Source of the DNA: Marinoscillum sp040222955
GTDB lineage: Bacteria > Bacteroidota > Bacteroidia > Cytophagales > Cyclobacteriaceae
Assembly: GCF_040222955.1 (NCBI RefSeq)
Contig: NZ_JAVKCA010000007.1
Coordinates: forward strand, 62,001-126,000
Length of the DNA stretch: 64,000 nucleotides
Reading direction: 5' to 3'
This document shows positions 42,172 through 51,553 of this stretch, piece by piece. Position numbers and translations under genes: made by a program. Below the pieces are notes generated by a model. The model searched no databases. It worked only from the letters and a program-made list of their open reading frames with translations, and was not told the origin of the DNA. Position 1 is the stretch's first letter; each line of letters opens with the position of its first letter.

Positions 42172-43614
42172 CTCATCATTCAAAAAGTCATAGAGTGTCA
42201 ACCTTCTCAGGTCAAAATAGGCGGCCCAGAAAGACCTCAACGCGCCAATGTAACTCCTTCTGGCATTGTCCTTTTCTGTCAGGGCAATGTTCAGGTTGGT
42301 AATGTCGATTTTACCAATCAGGTACCTGTTTTGAGCTACCTCATATCGTTCCTGAGCCACCTCATCTGACTTTTTGGTGATTTCCACCTGTAGCCTGATC
42401 ACATCCATTCTGCTCACCAGGGTAATAATTTCCTGCTCGAAGTTCTGGATTTCCTGATCCAGCGTATACTGCGTCAACTCCTGATTGGCCAAAGCGGTTT
42501 GCACCCGCGACTTGCTCCTGCCCCAATCGAGTATCGGTACACTGAGGGTCAGGTTTACCCGCTGCTGATCATTCGGATTGTTGTAGGTCTGTGGAAGGTC
42601 TCCTGCGGCATTGTTCAATCCAAATGAAGCTACCAGGTTGGTTTGAAACCGCTGGGCCCTGGCACTGGCCACATCTCTGTCGGCTTCAGCTCTCCTTCGC
42701 TCAAACTCAATATAATCCGCCCGATTTTGCTTAGCATAGGTCAAAGCTTTGTCCAGCTCTATGGAAAACTCAGGAAGCTCCTCTGGGATCAATAACTCCA
42801 ACTTGCTGGCAGTGGAGTCCTGTACCCCTATGTACCTTCTCAGTGCGAGCCGGGAGGTCTGTAGATCAAGATTGGCCTGAGCTACGTCTTGTTTGGAGCG
42901 TAACAGCTGTAGTTCTACCTGAAGCAGCTTGTCCTTGGAGGTGGTGCCGATGTTGTATCTTCCCTGCTCAATATTGAAAATGGTGTCATTATTCGCCAGG
43001 TTAAACTGTGCAATTTGCAGATTGATTTGGGCATCCATATAATCAAAATACAGATTGGTCGATTGCAGCGAAATAAACTCCATTTCCTCTACATAGGATC
43101 GTTTAGACTCTTCATACCTGAGCGGTTCGGTACGTTTGTCCCATTTCAGCTGATTGAACCCAAAGACCGGCTGCACCAGTTGAATATTGAATAATGTGGT
43201 GTTGTAGATGGGGTTGATCGTGGACGAACTGGCATTGAGGTCATTGAACTGATTCAGATTACTATTGATGCTAATCTCTCCTCCTGTAACCGAAATAGGC
43301 TGGATTAGCCCCAAATTGAGACTGGAAGAGAGCTGCTCACGGCTCCTGTAAGCAAACGTACCGTCATCCTGCGAAACCTGGAAAAAATCCCTGTTGTAGC
43401 CCGGAAGATTACCTGTCAGGTTGAGTGAAGGATTATAATCTGATTTAAAACTTCGGTATTGCCAATAAAGGTTCTTCTTTCTGGTTTCGGCCGCTTTGGC
43501 TGACGGTGATTGCTCTTTTGCCAGATCAATCACATCGACAAGAGAAAGCCTGATTTGGCCTGACGCATTAAACGACAGGCTCAGTATCAGGAGCAAAAAG
43601 GCGATTTTATTCAT
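42148..43614 (-). CDS. TolC family outer membrane protein of the MacA-type operon
   Basis: A 488-residue outer-membrane efflux channel. Signal peptide ends LSFNASGQ. Repeated TolC helices are visible: DVIDLAKEQSPSAKAAETRK, LQTSRLALRRYIGVQ, ALANQELTQYTLDQEIQNFE and a final SYIGALRSFWAAYFDLR. ATG 43614 (MNKIAFLL) is preferred over an in-frame start at 43629. It overlaps the permease gene by 8 nt and its 3' end overlaps the convergent propeller gene by 24 nt. Completes an inner-to-outer membrane path with the two upstream genes. Confidence 0.9.
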   Translation of the reverse strand: MNKIAFLLLILSLSFNASGQIRLSLVDVIDLAKEQSPSAKAAETRKKNLYWQYRSFKSDYNPSLNLTGNLPGYNRDFFQVSQDDGTFAYRSREQLSSSLNLGLIQPISVTGGEISINSNLNQFNDLNASSSTINPIYNTTLFNIQLVQPVFGFNQLKWDKRTEPLRYEESKRSYVEEMEFISLQSTNLYFDYMDAQINLQIAQFNLANNDTIFNIEQGRYNIGTTSKDKLLQVELQLLRSKQDVAQANLDLQTSRLALRRYIGVQDSTASKLELLIPEELPEFSIELDKALTYAKQNRADYIEFERRRAEADRDVASARAQRFQTNLVASFGLNNAAGDLPQTYNNPNDQQRVNLTLSVPILDWGRSKSRVQTALANQELTQYTLDQEIQNFEQEIITLVSRMDVIRLQVEITKKSDEVAQERYEVAQNRYLIGKIDITNLNIALTEKDNARRSYIGALRSFWAAYFDLRRLTLYDFLNDELLYQELD

Positions 43615-44944
43615 ATCTAAGGGAGTCAATAGGGTTTTGAGAAGCGGCTCTTCGGGCAGGGGCTATTCCGAAAATAAGCCCCACCGCCGCAGCAACACCA
43701 AAGGATAAAACAATGGATGAAAAGGTGATCACTGTCGGAATATCTGCAAATGCACTTACCATAATTGCGATACTTACACCGAGAATAACCCCAATGAGGC
43801 CACCCGACACACTGATCATCATGGCTTCAAACAGAAACTGATTGATGATGTCAAACTTCTTGGCACCGAGCGACAACCGCAGTCCAATCTCCTTGATCCG
43901 TTCGAGTACGGAGGCCAGCATAATGTTCATGATGCCAATACCTCCTACGAGCAAAGATATTCCGGCAATGGCACCCAAAACGTAGTTGAAAATGTCGTTG
44001 GTTCGCTGCTGCTGCTTCAGGAGAAGCTCAGGAATCTCTATTTCAAAATCCACCACACTATAGTGTTTGCGTTGGAGCATTCTGCTAATTACATCGGCAG
44101 TGGCGCCAATCTTGGCGGTCTCATCCACCTGCACCACCAGCCGGTCCAGTTGGTGGTAGTTGGGATCCTGATTCTTTGTGGCTTCCTCGTCATCACTATC
44201 GTTGGAGTTGGCCCTGCGGAGCATCTCGGTAGTTACCAGTGCGCGGTTTTTGTATCTAATGAGCATGGTCTGCAAAGGAACATACACATCCATGTTGTAA
44301 TCTCTGATGCCCAGGTTGGAGATACTGTTTTTACTGATCAGCCTTTCCTTGAGTATCCCGATTACTTTGAGCCAGTTGTTTCCACACTTGATATACTTAC
44401 CTATGGGATCTTCCGTTGGGAAAAATTTAGCTTTTATCGATTTACCAATAATGCACACGGGCTCTCCGCTGATGAGGTGGCGCTCTGCGAACATATCCCC
44501 TTTGTCCAACTCAAAATTGAAGATTTGAAAGTAGGCCGGCTCCACTCCTACCAGTTTGGCTGTTCGCCTGAACCCATTGTTGATAATGTAGGTATCCAGC
44601 GTAATTTCCGGGCTAATGATGCTTACACCAGGCACCACTTTCCGAATGGCCTCAGTATCCTTTGAGCTGAGCCCTGGTGAGAATTTCTGGGTTTCTCCTT
44701 TGTTATCTTCATCAGTCAACTTTTCCTCGCTCTGAGGTACCACGGGTCTGATGACAATGTTATTCACCCCCACGAGTTTGATCTGATCTAGTATCTCCTG
44801 CTGAGCTCCATTGCCGATGGCCAGCATGGCAATCACTGCCGCCACTCCAAAAATGATCCCCAATCCGGTCAAAATGGATCGCATCCTGTTTGCCAATACC
44901 GCCTCGATGGCGATATATAGATTCATCAGTAACTTTTGATTCAT
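43607..44944 (-). CDS. MacB-like FtsX-type ABC permease, without ATPase domain
   Basis: A 445-residue permease. One N-terminal membrane helix (about 21-44, RSILTGLGIIFGVAAVIAML), a large periplasmic MacB-PCD-like domain, and three C-terminal helices with ERIKEIGLRLSLGAKKFDI preceding them. FtsX family permeases work with an ATPase, which in MacB is fused N-terminally. Here no ATPase is fused and none is next to it, so it must come from elsewhere. The start overlaps the stop of the MFP gene by 1 nt (TGATG). Confidence 0.9.
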   Translation of the reverse strand: MNQKLLMNLYIAIEAVLANRMRSILTGLGIIFGVAAVIAMLAIGNGAQQEILDQIKLVGVNNIVIRPVVPQSEEKLTDEDNKGETQKFSPGLSSKDTEAIRKVVPGVSIISPEITLDTYIINNGFRRTAKLVGVEPAYFQIFNFELDKGDMFAERHLISGEPVCIIGKSIKAKFFPTEDPIGKYIKCGNNWLKVIGILKERLISKNSISNLGIRDYNMDVYVPLQTMLIRYKNRALVTTEMLRRANSNDSDDEEATKNQDPNYHQLDRLVVQVDETAKIGATADVISRMLQRKHYSVVDFEIEIPELLLKQQQRTNDIFNYVLGAIAGISLLVGGIGIMNIMLASVLERIKEIGLRLSLGAKKFDIINQFLFEAMMISVSGGLIGVILGVSIAIMVSAFADIPTVITFSSIVLSFGVAAAVGLIFGIAPARRAASQNPIDSLRYE

Positions 44945-46287
44945 CAGGCGTTGGGTTTCCTTTTCCTGCTTTGCTCTGGTTCCGGGGCCTTCACCGCAGG
45001 GGTCTCCTCCTGTTTTTTGCCTCGCTTGCCGTCCAGCTCAGGGAGTAACGAAACTTGTTCATCTCCCCCGTTAGGTATAGATAGGTAGAGTTGCTGTCCC
45101 TCCGAAATACCCAATAAAATCTGCGCGGAGTTGGCATTTGTTTCTCCTACCTGCACTTCTTGCTTTATATACCCCAGGCCTTGTTTCAGATATACATAAG
45201 TGATACTGTCCTCCTGATTGTGAAGGCACTCCAAAGGGATGAAAATGGTCTCCGGGATCACATTGGTGAAAATTTTATTACTGGTGGTCATACCAGGACG
45301 AAGCGAATCGTCGATCTTGTCTATCTCTATGGTGACCTGAAATACCTTGGCATCTGAGTTAGGTCGCTGTTCACCCACATTCGCCACTCTTTTCACCAGA
45401 CCGGTCAATCGCTTGTCAGGAAAGGCATCCAGCCCTATATCTACCTTCTGTCCTATGGCTATGCGTCTTATATCCACTTCATTCACATAAGTCACAGAGT
45501 TCATAGACGAAAGGTCCGGCAAGGTGGCCACCACGGGATCCCAGGCACTGATTTGGCTCCCTTCCTTGATCGGTTTTCCATCCCAGCCCTTGCGGTAAAT
45601 GAGCATTCCATCTTCGGGAGCGGTGATAATGAAGTTTTCCTGCAGATCCATCATGCCTTGCAGTTCCAACCTCACTTTTTTTCTGTTGGCGGCTACTTCC
45701 TGCATTTTGGCCACATTCTGCTGCCTTTTAATCTCATAGTTTTCCTTGGCCTGCTCAAATGCACGCTTGGCCTTATTGACTTCTATCTCAGCTTGCTTGA
45801 TGGTGGCTGGTGGCTCAAACTGGGATTGCTCCAGCACCAATCGCTTTTCTTCCACTGCATATTCCAGGTTGATGAGTTCATCCCGTGACTCGCGCATTTG
45901 CAAAGTAGTGTCCAGCTGGGTTTGAATGAACTGTGATTCTTTCTCCTCCACCTCCAGTTGGGTATCTTTCACACGTGTGGTGAGCTCCGATGGATCCAGA
46001 CGGGCGATGTATTGTCCCTTTTTCACGTAAGTACCCTCATCAATAATGTTTTGAATATTGACCTGATAGATCCGGTAGTTTCTCAGCCCCGAAGGCCCCA
46101 TGATGCTGGTAGAGTTCTTCGCCTCCAACTCACCGGTAGTATTCACATCCACGATAAATTCGCCGATGGTAACTGGAACCATAATGTCGGACGAAATACC
46201 CGTGCCTGAACCCCGGAATATGAAAAACAGAATGAGTAGAAAGACGGACGCTCCTCCTACAATAAGAACCCTTTTATTCTTCAGCAT
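44944..46287 (-). CDS. MacA-like membrane-fusion protein
   Basis: A 447-residue periplasmic adaptor with an N-terminal anchor (about residues 6-24). Lipoyl-like parts (SIMGPSGLRNYRIYQVN, IIDEGTYVKKGQYIARLDPS) flank a long coiled coil (about 100-215). Later parts (QKVDIGLDAFPDKRLTGLVKR) match the beta-barrel of HlyD/MacA proteins. The C-terminal 25 residues are charged and rich in Lys, Glu and Pro. First gene of the operon with permease and TolC-like gene; a TAGTTTTG element lies at 46312-46319. Confidence 0.92.
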   Translation of the reverse strand: MLKNKRVLIVGGASVFLLILFFIFRGSGTGISSDIMVPVTIGEFIVDVNTTGELEAKNSTSIMGPSGLRNYRIYQVNIQNIIDEGTYVKKGQYIARLDPSELTTRVKDTQLEVEEKESQFIQTQLDTTLQMRESRDELINLEYAVEEKRLVLEQSQFEPPATIKQAEIEVNKAKRAFEQAKENYEIKRQQNVAKMQEVAANRKKVRLELQGMMDLQENFIITAPEDGMLIYRKGWDGKPIKEGSQISAWDPVVATLPDLSSMNSVTYVNEVDIRRIAIGQKVDIGLDAFPDKRLTGLVKRVANVGEQRPNSDAKVFQVTIEIDKIDDSLRPGMTTSNKIFTNVIPETIFIPLECLHNQEDSITYVYLKQGLGYIKQEVQVGETNANSAQILLGISEGQQLYLSIPNGGDEQVSLLPELDGKRGKKQEETPAVKAPEPEQSRKRKPNA

Positions 46288-46311
46288 GAAACTAGATTTG
46301 GTTAGTGATTA

Positions 46312-46319
46312 CAAAACTA
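46312..46319 (-). promoter_or_regulatory. TAnnTTTG -7 element for the MacA-type operon
   Basis: The minus strand reads TAGTTTTG 24 nt upstream of the adaptor start. Confidence 0.5.
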
Positions 46320-46371
46320 TACCTTAAGTTTCCCGGAGGGTTACCATTTACACTCGCAAAAAACCATCAGT

Positions 46372-46402
46372 AAAAAAATTGTCTGTTTGGTATAACGGAC
46401 AA
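46372..46402 (-). terminator. Terminator of the aldose epimerase gene
   Basis: TTGTCTG (46379-46385) pairs with CGGACAA (46396-46402), one G-U pair, followed on the minus strand by U7 (46372-46378). It separates the epimerase from the adaptor gene. Confidence 0.7.
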
Positions 46403-46440
46403 ACCTATTCACAAGTATACGTCGGTTTTCAAAAAGGGGT

Positions 46441-47379
46441 TTATTGGCCCGTATCAGCCTCCTTTGTGAGCTCTATTTGCACCTCGCAATCATAGGAATC
46501 CGAAGGTTCGAGTGTGAGCAGACCTTCTTGATTATTAAATGCATTCACGTTACATGTCATAGGCTCTATGGCAATGGTTTCGCCTCCGTCAGGAGTAAAG
46601 AGCTGCAGGTAACTTAGGGAATCCGAGGGTCTGAATAAAATCCTGAGATTCTCAGGCCCTTTGAGTACATAGGTCTTTTCACCTGTCAGCTGGTATGCAT
46701 TATCCAGAATGTGCTCATTCAGTAGGAAAACAGAATGGGCAAGAGGTTTTCGCTTACCCGTAGGTATGGACGTTCGCCGATCAAGCTCAATCTCCTCCAA
46801 CTCACCAGCGCTGAATATGTAATCCTTCACGCCCACCCCATCGATTTGAAAGTACGGATGCCAGCCAATACCGAAAGGTAAGCGCTTCTTGCCTGTATTT
46901 TTCAGCCGGAACCCCACGCTAAAGCCAGACAGATAATATCGATATGTGACTTCAAACACAAATGCAAATGGATAGTAAGGAAGATTACCTGAATATTCAT
47001 GCGCCAAAGTAATCGATGCTTCCAAATCTGATTCCCTTGTCTCGGTGACCTTGAATGGTGCATTAAAAAGCATGCCGTGAAGCTGATTATTTACTTCGGG
47101 TTCATTGATTGGGAACTGGTAAGACTGCCCATCGAAGTGGTACTGCCCGTCTTTCAGTCTATTGGGAAATGGGAACAGTATAGACTGCTTGAACCATGAA
47201 TTGCTCTCCAGATCAGAATCTGAGATCGGCCAGAGCACCTCATGAAATTCCCGACCAGCATTCAATTTCATATCTGTCAGCTTAGCTCCATACCACGGAG
47301 CTACCGTTAGTAAAACTTTATCGTCATGGGTGATTTGAACCCGTTGTTTAGAGTCGTAGGAAGATTGGATAATTTTCAT
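46441..47379 (-). CDS. Aldose 1-epimerase family protein
   Basis: A 312-residue galactose-mutarotase-like enzyme converting alpha and beta anomers of sugars. Family residues are in place: NNQLHGMLFN (catalytic His), GIGWHPYFQI (second His), and ETIAIEPMTCNVNAFN (Glu base). No signal peptide. It lies alone on the minus strand, with a terminator after it. It could serve glycan or glucose metabolism together with the amylases and the sugar kinase, but they are far apart. Confidence 0.9.
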   Translation of the reverse strand: MKIIQSSYDSKQRVQITHDDKVLLTVAPWYGAKLTDMKLNAGREFHEVLWPISDSDLESNSWFKQSILFPFPNRLKDGQYHFDGQSYQFPINEPEVNNQLHGMLFNAPFKVTETRESDLEASITLAHEYSGNLPYYPFAFVFEVTYRYYLSGFSVGFRLKNTGKKRLPFGIGWHPYFQIDGVGVKDYIFSAGELEEIELDRRTSIPTGKRKPLAHSVFLLNEHILDNAYQLTGEKTYVLKGPENLRILFRPSDSLSYLQLFTPDGGETIAIEPMTCNVNAFNNQEGLLTLEPSDSYDCEVQIELTKEADTGQ

Positions 47380-47450
47380 TTGAGTTGGTTAGTTCCTTTC
47401 GGACGGCTAAAATATATCCTCAAATAATTCTATATAGAGAACCAAGACAT

Positions 47451-47458
47451 TATTTTTG
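47451..47458 (+). promoter_or_regulatory. TAnnTTTG -7 element for the lipoprotein gene at 47497
   Basis: TATTTTTG, 38 nt upstream of the ATG. Confidence 0.5.
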
Positions 47459-47496
47459 ATGCCAGTTAAAGAATATTCAATAACCTAAAATCCATT

Positions 47497-48315
47497 ATGA
47501 ATAAGAAAGTCAACGTTGTGCTGCTTGTTGCGCTAAGTTTTGTGTTTACATATTGTAGCAATGCCAAAAAAGAAGCCGCATCCGAAAAGGCTGCCGAAAA
47601 GAAGCAAGAACTGGAGCAATTTGTAGAAGAGCAATTTGAATATCCTTTGCCTACCTCCTTTGAAGTCACAAAAATGCTTCAGGATGCGAATGCATCTTAC
47701 AACAGTGAAATCACCAATGATGCCGGAAACGTGGATAAATACGTGGCTGAGTGGCAAAAAGCGCTTAACCTGGGTGTCTATGGGGCTGATCTTAGCTATG
47801 CCAGTACTTTTGATAAACAGCAGGAGTCAGTGGCTTTCCTCAATGCATCCAGAAGATTGATAGAAGAGTTGAATGTATCAACTGCTTTCAATAAAAGTCT
47901 GGCTAACCGCATAGAGGATAACCTTGAAAACAAAGACTCCCTTATCCTGATCATTACTGAATCATTCTACCAGACCTATAATTACCTGAACAAAAGTGGA
48001 GATGAAAAAACTTCTCTTCTGGTAGTGGCTGGCAGTGTAATAGAGGGACTTTACATCACTGCTCAGTTGATCGAAGCGAGTGATTACAACTCAGGCCTGA
48101 TGAATGTACTGGCTGCTCAGAAAGATCAGGTGGGCGATTTGACCACACTTATGGAAGCGCACGCTGAGGATGAAAATGTAAATAAGGTTTTGCCATTCCT
48201 CAGATATGTGAACTTGTTTTACGATCAGATAGGTGAAGGTGCTGAAATCAGCAAAGGCCAGTTTGACGATGTATCTGCCAGTATCTCAGAAATGAGAGCC
48301 AAGATTGTAGGTTAA
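47497..48315 (+). CDS. Alpha-helical lipoprotein of unknown function
   Basis: A 272-residue lipoprotein with lipobox FTYC (Cys20). The mature protein is almost wholly helical, opening with a Lys/Ala/Glu-rich coil (KKEAASEKAAEKKQELEQ), then YNSEITNDAGNVDKYVAEWQ, LVVAGSVIEGLYITAQLIE and RYVNLFYDQIGEGAEISKGQ. I recognise it only as a family common in Bacteroidota, without known role. It is separated from the downstream ABC transporter by 138 nt containing a possible structured element. Confidence 0.75.
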   Translation: MNKKVNVVLLVALSFVFTYCSNAKKEAASEKAAEKKQELEQFVEEQFEYPLPTSFEVTKMLQDANASYNSEITNDAGNVDKYVAEWQKALNLGVYGADLSYASTFDKQQESVAFLNASRRLIEELNVSTAFNKSLANRIEDNLENKDSLILIITESFYQTYNYLNKSGDEKTSLLVVAGSVIEGLYITAQLIEASDYNSGLMNVLAAQKDQVGDLTTLMEAHAEDENVNKVLPFLRYVNLFYDQIGEGAEISKGQFDDVSASISEMRAKIVG

Positions 48316-48336
48316 TACCTTAGTAAATAGACTCTG

Positions 48337-48439
48337 AAGCCGTCTCAGGTATGTTCAGATCAGTTGAGCACTATTGGAAAGTCTTTTCGCACGAAAGCCC
48401 GGTCCGCCCAAACTTGATCTATATTTGAGACGGTTTTTT
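48337..48439 (+). promoter_or_regulatory. Possible long-range stem with U6 tail before the ABC transporter
   Basis: AAGCCGTCTCA (48337-48347) can pair with TGAGACGGTTT (48426-48436) with one G-U, enclosing about 78 nt, and T6 (48434-48439) follows. It may be a terminator or attenuator. A TATATTTG -7 match at 48420-48427 overlaps the right arm, so a simple promoter is the alternative reading. Confidence 0.3.
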
Positions 48440-48453
48440 ATGACCCCACACCT

Positions 48454-51400
48454 ATGACCGAATCTATCATCAATGCATTAGTCCACCTTTTCGCGATCAT
48501 CGAAAGTGTGAAAGAGGATAATGACGTGGTGGATTCAGGTGAGGTGATCATCAAACCCTATTTGAGCAAGCTGCTCAATCAGGAGCTCACCAACGAGTAT
48601 CTCAGGTTATTTTATGACTATCTCTCTTTTTACAGGGAGGTAAATGCCGAGGCGAGCGATCACATCCTGGAAATAGACTCCTCCAGCATACTGCAGGTAG
48701 CCAAGATATGCAACCAGCTTAATAAAGAACTCCAATCCAGGGAGCGAATCATCGTGTTTATGCAGCTGCTGGAGCTTATCAACACCGATGAGAAGGTAAT
48801 TCCTCGCGAAAACGAATTCATTTCGCTGGTGGCGATGAACTTCAACCTGAATGCGGCAGAAGCACACTCGTTGAAATCGTTCATAATAGACCCAAACGGT
48901 AAGGGGATTGATAAAGACAAAGCCATGGTCATCGACAATAAGATGACCGAGTGGCCGGAGGAAGTAGCCTGGATGATGCGCAAAAAGAGCAAAAAGCTAC
49001 CGGGGGCCTCTTTTCACCACATGTATGTGGAAAATCTCTTTGGTAAAATCCTGGTACTGCACATTGCATCCGTAGATACCTATGTATTTAAGTATGACGG
49101 CCCGCTGAACCTTTACCTTGAGGGTAACAAGATTGTCCCCAGAAAATTCTATTTGCTGAAACCCGGGTCCATCATCAAAGGACCCAACATCAGGTCTATC
49201 TATGAGTCTGAGATTATCCGACAGTTCGTTCAGGAGCGGAATAAAGTCAAAATAGTACTGGCGGGAGAAGACCTGACTTACCGGTTTAAGGACAGCGCCA
49301 ATGGAATCCATAAATTCAGCTTCAATGAAGAGTCCGGTAATCTCATAGGCATTATGGGCGGAAGTGGTGTGGGTAAATCTACTCTGATCAACCTGCTCAA
49401 TGGAAAACTGGAGCCTTCCTCCGGGCGGATTCACCTGAACGGTCACACCATTCACAGGGCCAGCCAGGAAGGTGTAATCGGCTATGTCCCGCAGGATGAC
49501 ATGCTCTTCGAGGAGCTTACGGTCTACCAAAACCTACACTTCAACGCGCAAATCTGTTTCAGTGATTTTTCCCCTTCTCTGTTGGAAAAAACAGTGAACA
49601 AAATCCTGGATGATCTGGACCTGCAGGACATCAAAGACCTTAAGGTGGGTGACCCATTGAACAAGTTTATCAGCGGCGGTCAGCGCAAGCGCCTGAACAT
49701 TGCCCTGGAGCTCATGCGCGAGCCTGCGGTACTCTACGTGGATGAACCGACCAGTGGGTTGTCTTCCATGGACTCCGAAAAGGTGATGCTACTGCTAAAG
49801 GAGCTGGCCCGTAGAGGGAAGCTTGTTATTGCCATTATCCACCAGCCATCATCCGATATTTTCAAGCTCTTTGATAAGCTGTGGATCTTAGACAAGGGCG
49901 GCTACCCCATCTATAACGGTAATCCCATAGATGCTGTGGTGTATTTTAAAACCATGAGCACTCAGGTAAACGCAGCGGAAAGTGAATGTACACGCTGTGG
50001 AAATGTGATCCCTGATCAGATTTTACAGATCATTGAAGCGAAAGAGATAGATGATGCCGGCCGCATGACCAATGCGAGAAGAGTGACACCTGACACCTGG
50101 TACGAAAAATACCAAACCAATCTGGAGAGTAAGCTCAAGAGAATACGATTTGAAGAGCGACTGCCCGTTACCAACTTCCACATTCCTTCACTCTTTCACC
50201 AGTTTAGGATTTTCTCCAAGCGAAACCTGTTTGCTAAGCTTTCCAACACCCAGTACATCCTGATCAACCTGTTGGAAGCTCCGCTCCTGGCCTTTATCCT
50301 TGGTTATTTCTCCAAGTACGCACCCGCTGGGGATTATGTATTCGCAGATAATAAAAACCTCCCTGTCTACCTGTTTATGGCCGTGGTGGTCGCGCTATTC
50401 GTGGGCATGTCGGTCAGTGCTGAGGAGATTTTTAAAGATCGGCGTATACTCGAGCGGGAATCGTTTCTGAACCTTAGCCGATTCAGCTACATCAATTCTA
50501 AAGTCGTATTCCTGTTTACATTATCAGCTATCCAGACGTTATCATTTGTGCTGGTGGGTAACTACGTGCTGGAAATACAAGGCATGACCTGGTATTATAC
50601 CATGATCCTTTTCTCCACATCATGTTTTGCGAATATGATTGGGCTCAACATCTCCTCTGCACTCAACTCTATCATTACCATCTACATTCTGATCCCATTC
50701 ATACTGGTGCCACAGCTTCTGCTGGGCGGCGCCATGATCAAATTTGATGAATTACACACGGGCATCGCCAAGCAATCACATGTGCCGCTGGTGGGTGATA
50801 TTATGGCCTCCAGATGGGCCTATGAGGCCTTAAGCGTGGCGCAATTCAAACACAATGCTTACGAACGACATTTCTTTGAAGCGGATAAAGCGATGAGCCA
50901 AAACTCCTTTCAGAGATCCTACCTCATTCCTGGACTGGAGACCACCACCAGAAACATTCTCAGAGATAGCGGGGCCTATGAGACGCACCAGGCCGATTTT
51001 GACCTGATCCGAACTGAATATGACTACCTGATAGAGCACTTTGATGTGAAGCACTTTTCCATGATAGGTTCATTCTCTCCAGCACTTTTTTCTCCGTCCA
51101 TCGGACAGCGGTTTTTGAACTATCTCGATGACCTCAAGAGCTCTTTTCAGGTAAAGTATAAAGACGCTGTGGCCCAGAAGGATTCGATCTATGAGGGTCT
51201 GATTGACAGAATGGGAAAGGATGAGTTTTACCAGCTGAAACGCGATCATTTCAATGAGAGCGTATCTGATCTTGTGGAAAATAGGAATGAGTTCAATAAA
51301 ATCATCCGGTCAGATAACCGACTCATTCAGCGAAAGGATCCGATCTTCAAAGATCCTTACAACCATACAGGCAGGGCACATTTTTATGCTTCCGAGAAAA

Positions 51401-51549
51401 TCATAGGGAATTGGTACATAGACACCGTTTATTTCAATGTGAGTGTCCTTTGGGTAATGATTGGCTTGCTCTACTTACTGCTCCTAAGTGATGGACTCAA
51501 ACGCACCCTTGGCATGTTTGCAGGAAAAAAGAAAAATAAGAATTCTTAA
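48454..51549 (+). CDS. ABCG-like fused ATPase-permease with helical N-terminal domain
   Basis: A 1031-residue transporter. The first 170 residues are a helical domain recalling TerB-type metal-binding folds (YLSKLLNQELTNEYLRLFY, IVFMQLLELINTDEKVIPR). The ABC domain follows with P-loop GGSGVGKST (302-310, Lys308), signature SGGQRKR (407-413) and Walker B YVDEPTSG (D430). Then a linker with CTRC (512-515) and an ABC-2 type permease of six or more helices (about 615-800), followed by a long charged soluble segment (about 800-990) and a last helix near 1008. Fusion order ATPase-permease is that of ABCG/White half-transporters. Substrate unknown. Confidence 0.88.
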   Translation: MTESIINALVHLFAIIESVKEDNDVVDSGEVIIKPYLSKLLNQELTNEYLRLFYDYLSFYREVNAEASDHILEIDSSSILQVAKICNQLNKELQSRERIIVFMQLLELINTDEKVIPRENEFISLVAMNFNLNAAEAHSLKSFIIDPNGKGIDKDKAMVIDNKMTEWPEEVAWMMRKKSKKLPGASFHHMYVENLFGKILVLHIASVDTYVFKYDGPLNLYLEGNKIVPRKFYLLKPGSIIKGPNIRSIYESEIIRQFVQERNKVKIVLAGEDLTYRFKDSANGIHKFSFNEESGNLIGIMGGSGVGKSTLINLLNGKLEPSSGRIHLNGHTIHRASQEGVIGYVPQDDMLFEELTVYQNLHFNAQICFSDFSPSLLEKTVNKILDDLDLQDIKDLKVGDPLNKFISGGQRKRLNIALELMREPAVLYVDEPTSGLSSMDSEKVMLLLKELARRGKLVIAIIHQPSSDIFKLFDKLWILDKGGYPIYNGNPIDAVVYFKTMSTQVNAAESECTRCGNVIPDQILQIIEAKEIDDAGRMTNARRVTPDTWYEKYQTNLESKLKRIRFEERLPVTNFHIPSLFHQFRIFSKRNLFAKLSNTQYILINLLEAPLLAFILGYFSKYAPAGDYVFADNKNLPVYLFMAVVVALFVGMSVSAEEIFKDRRILERESFLNLSRFSYINSKVVFLFTLSAIQTLSFVLVGNYVLEIQGMTWYYTMILFSTSCFANMIGLNISSALNSIITIYILIPFILVPQLLLGGAMIKFDELHTGIAKQSHVPLVGDIMASRWAYEALSVAQFKHNAYERHFFEADKAMSQNSFQRSYLIPGLETTTRNILRDSGAYETHQADFDLIRTEYDYLIEHFDVKHFSMIGSFSPALFSPSIGQRFLNYLDDLKSSFQVKYKDAVAQKDSIYEGLIDRMGKDEFYQLKRDHFNESVSDLVENRNEFNKIIRSDNRLIQRKDPIFKDPYNHTGRAHFYASEKIIGNWYIDTVYFNVSVLWVMIGLLYLLLLSDGLKRTLGMFAGKKKNKNS

Positions 51550-51553
51550 ACCT

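Noticed and set aside
44063..44665. 200-residue open frame on the plus strand, opposite the MacB-like permease
   Set aside because: The permease on the other strand has all family motifs; the translation here looks random.
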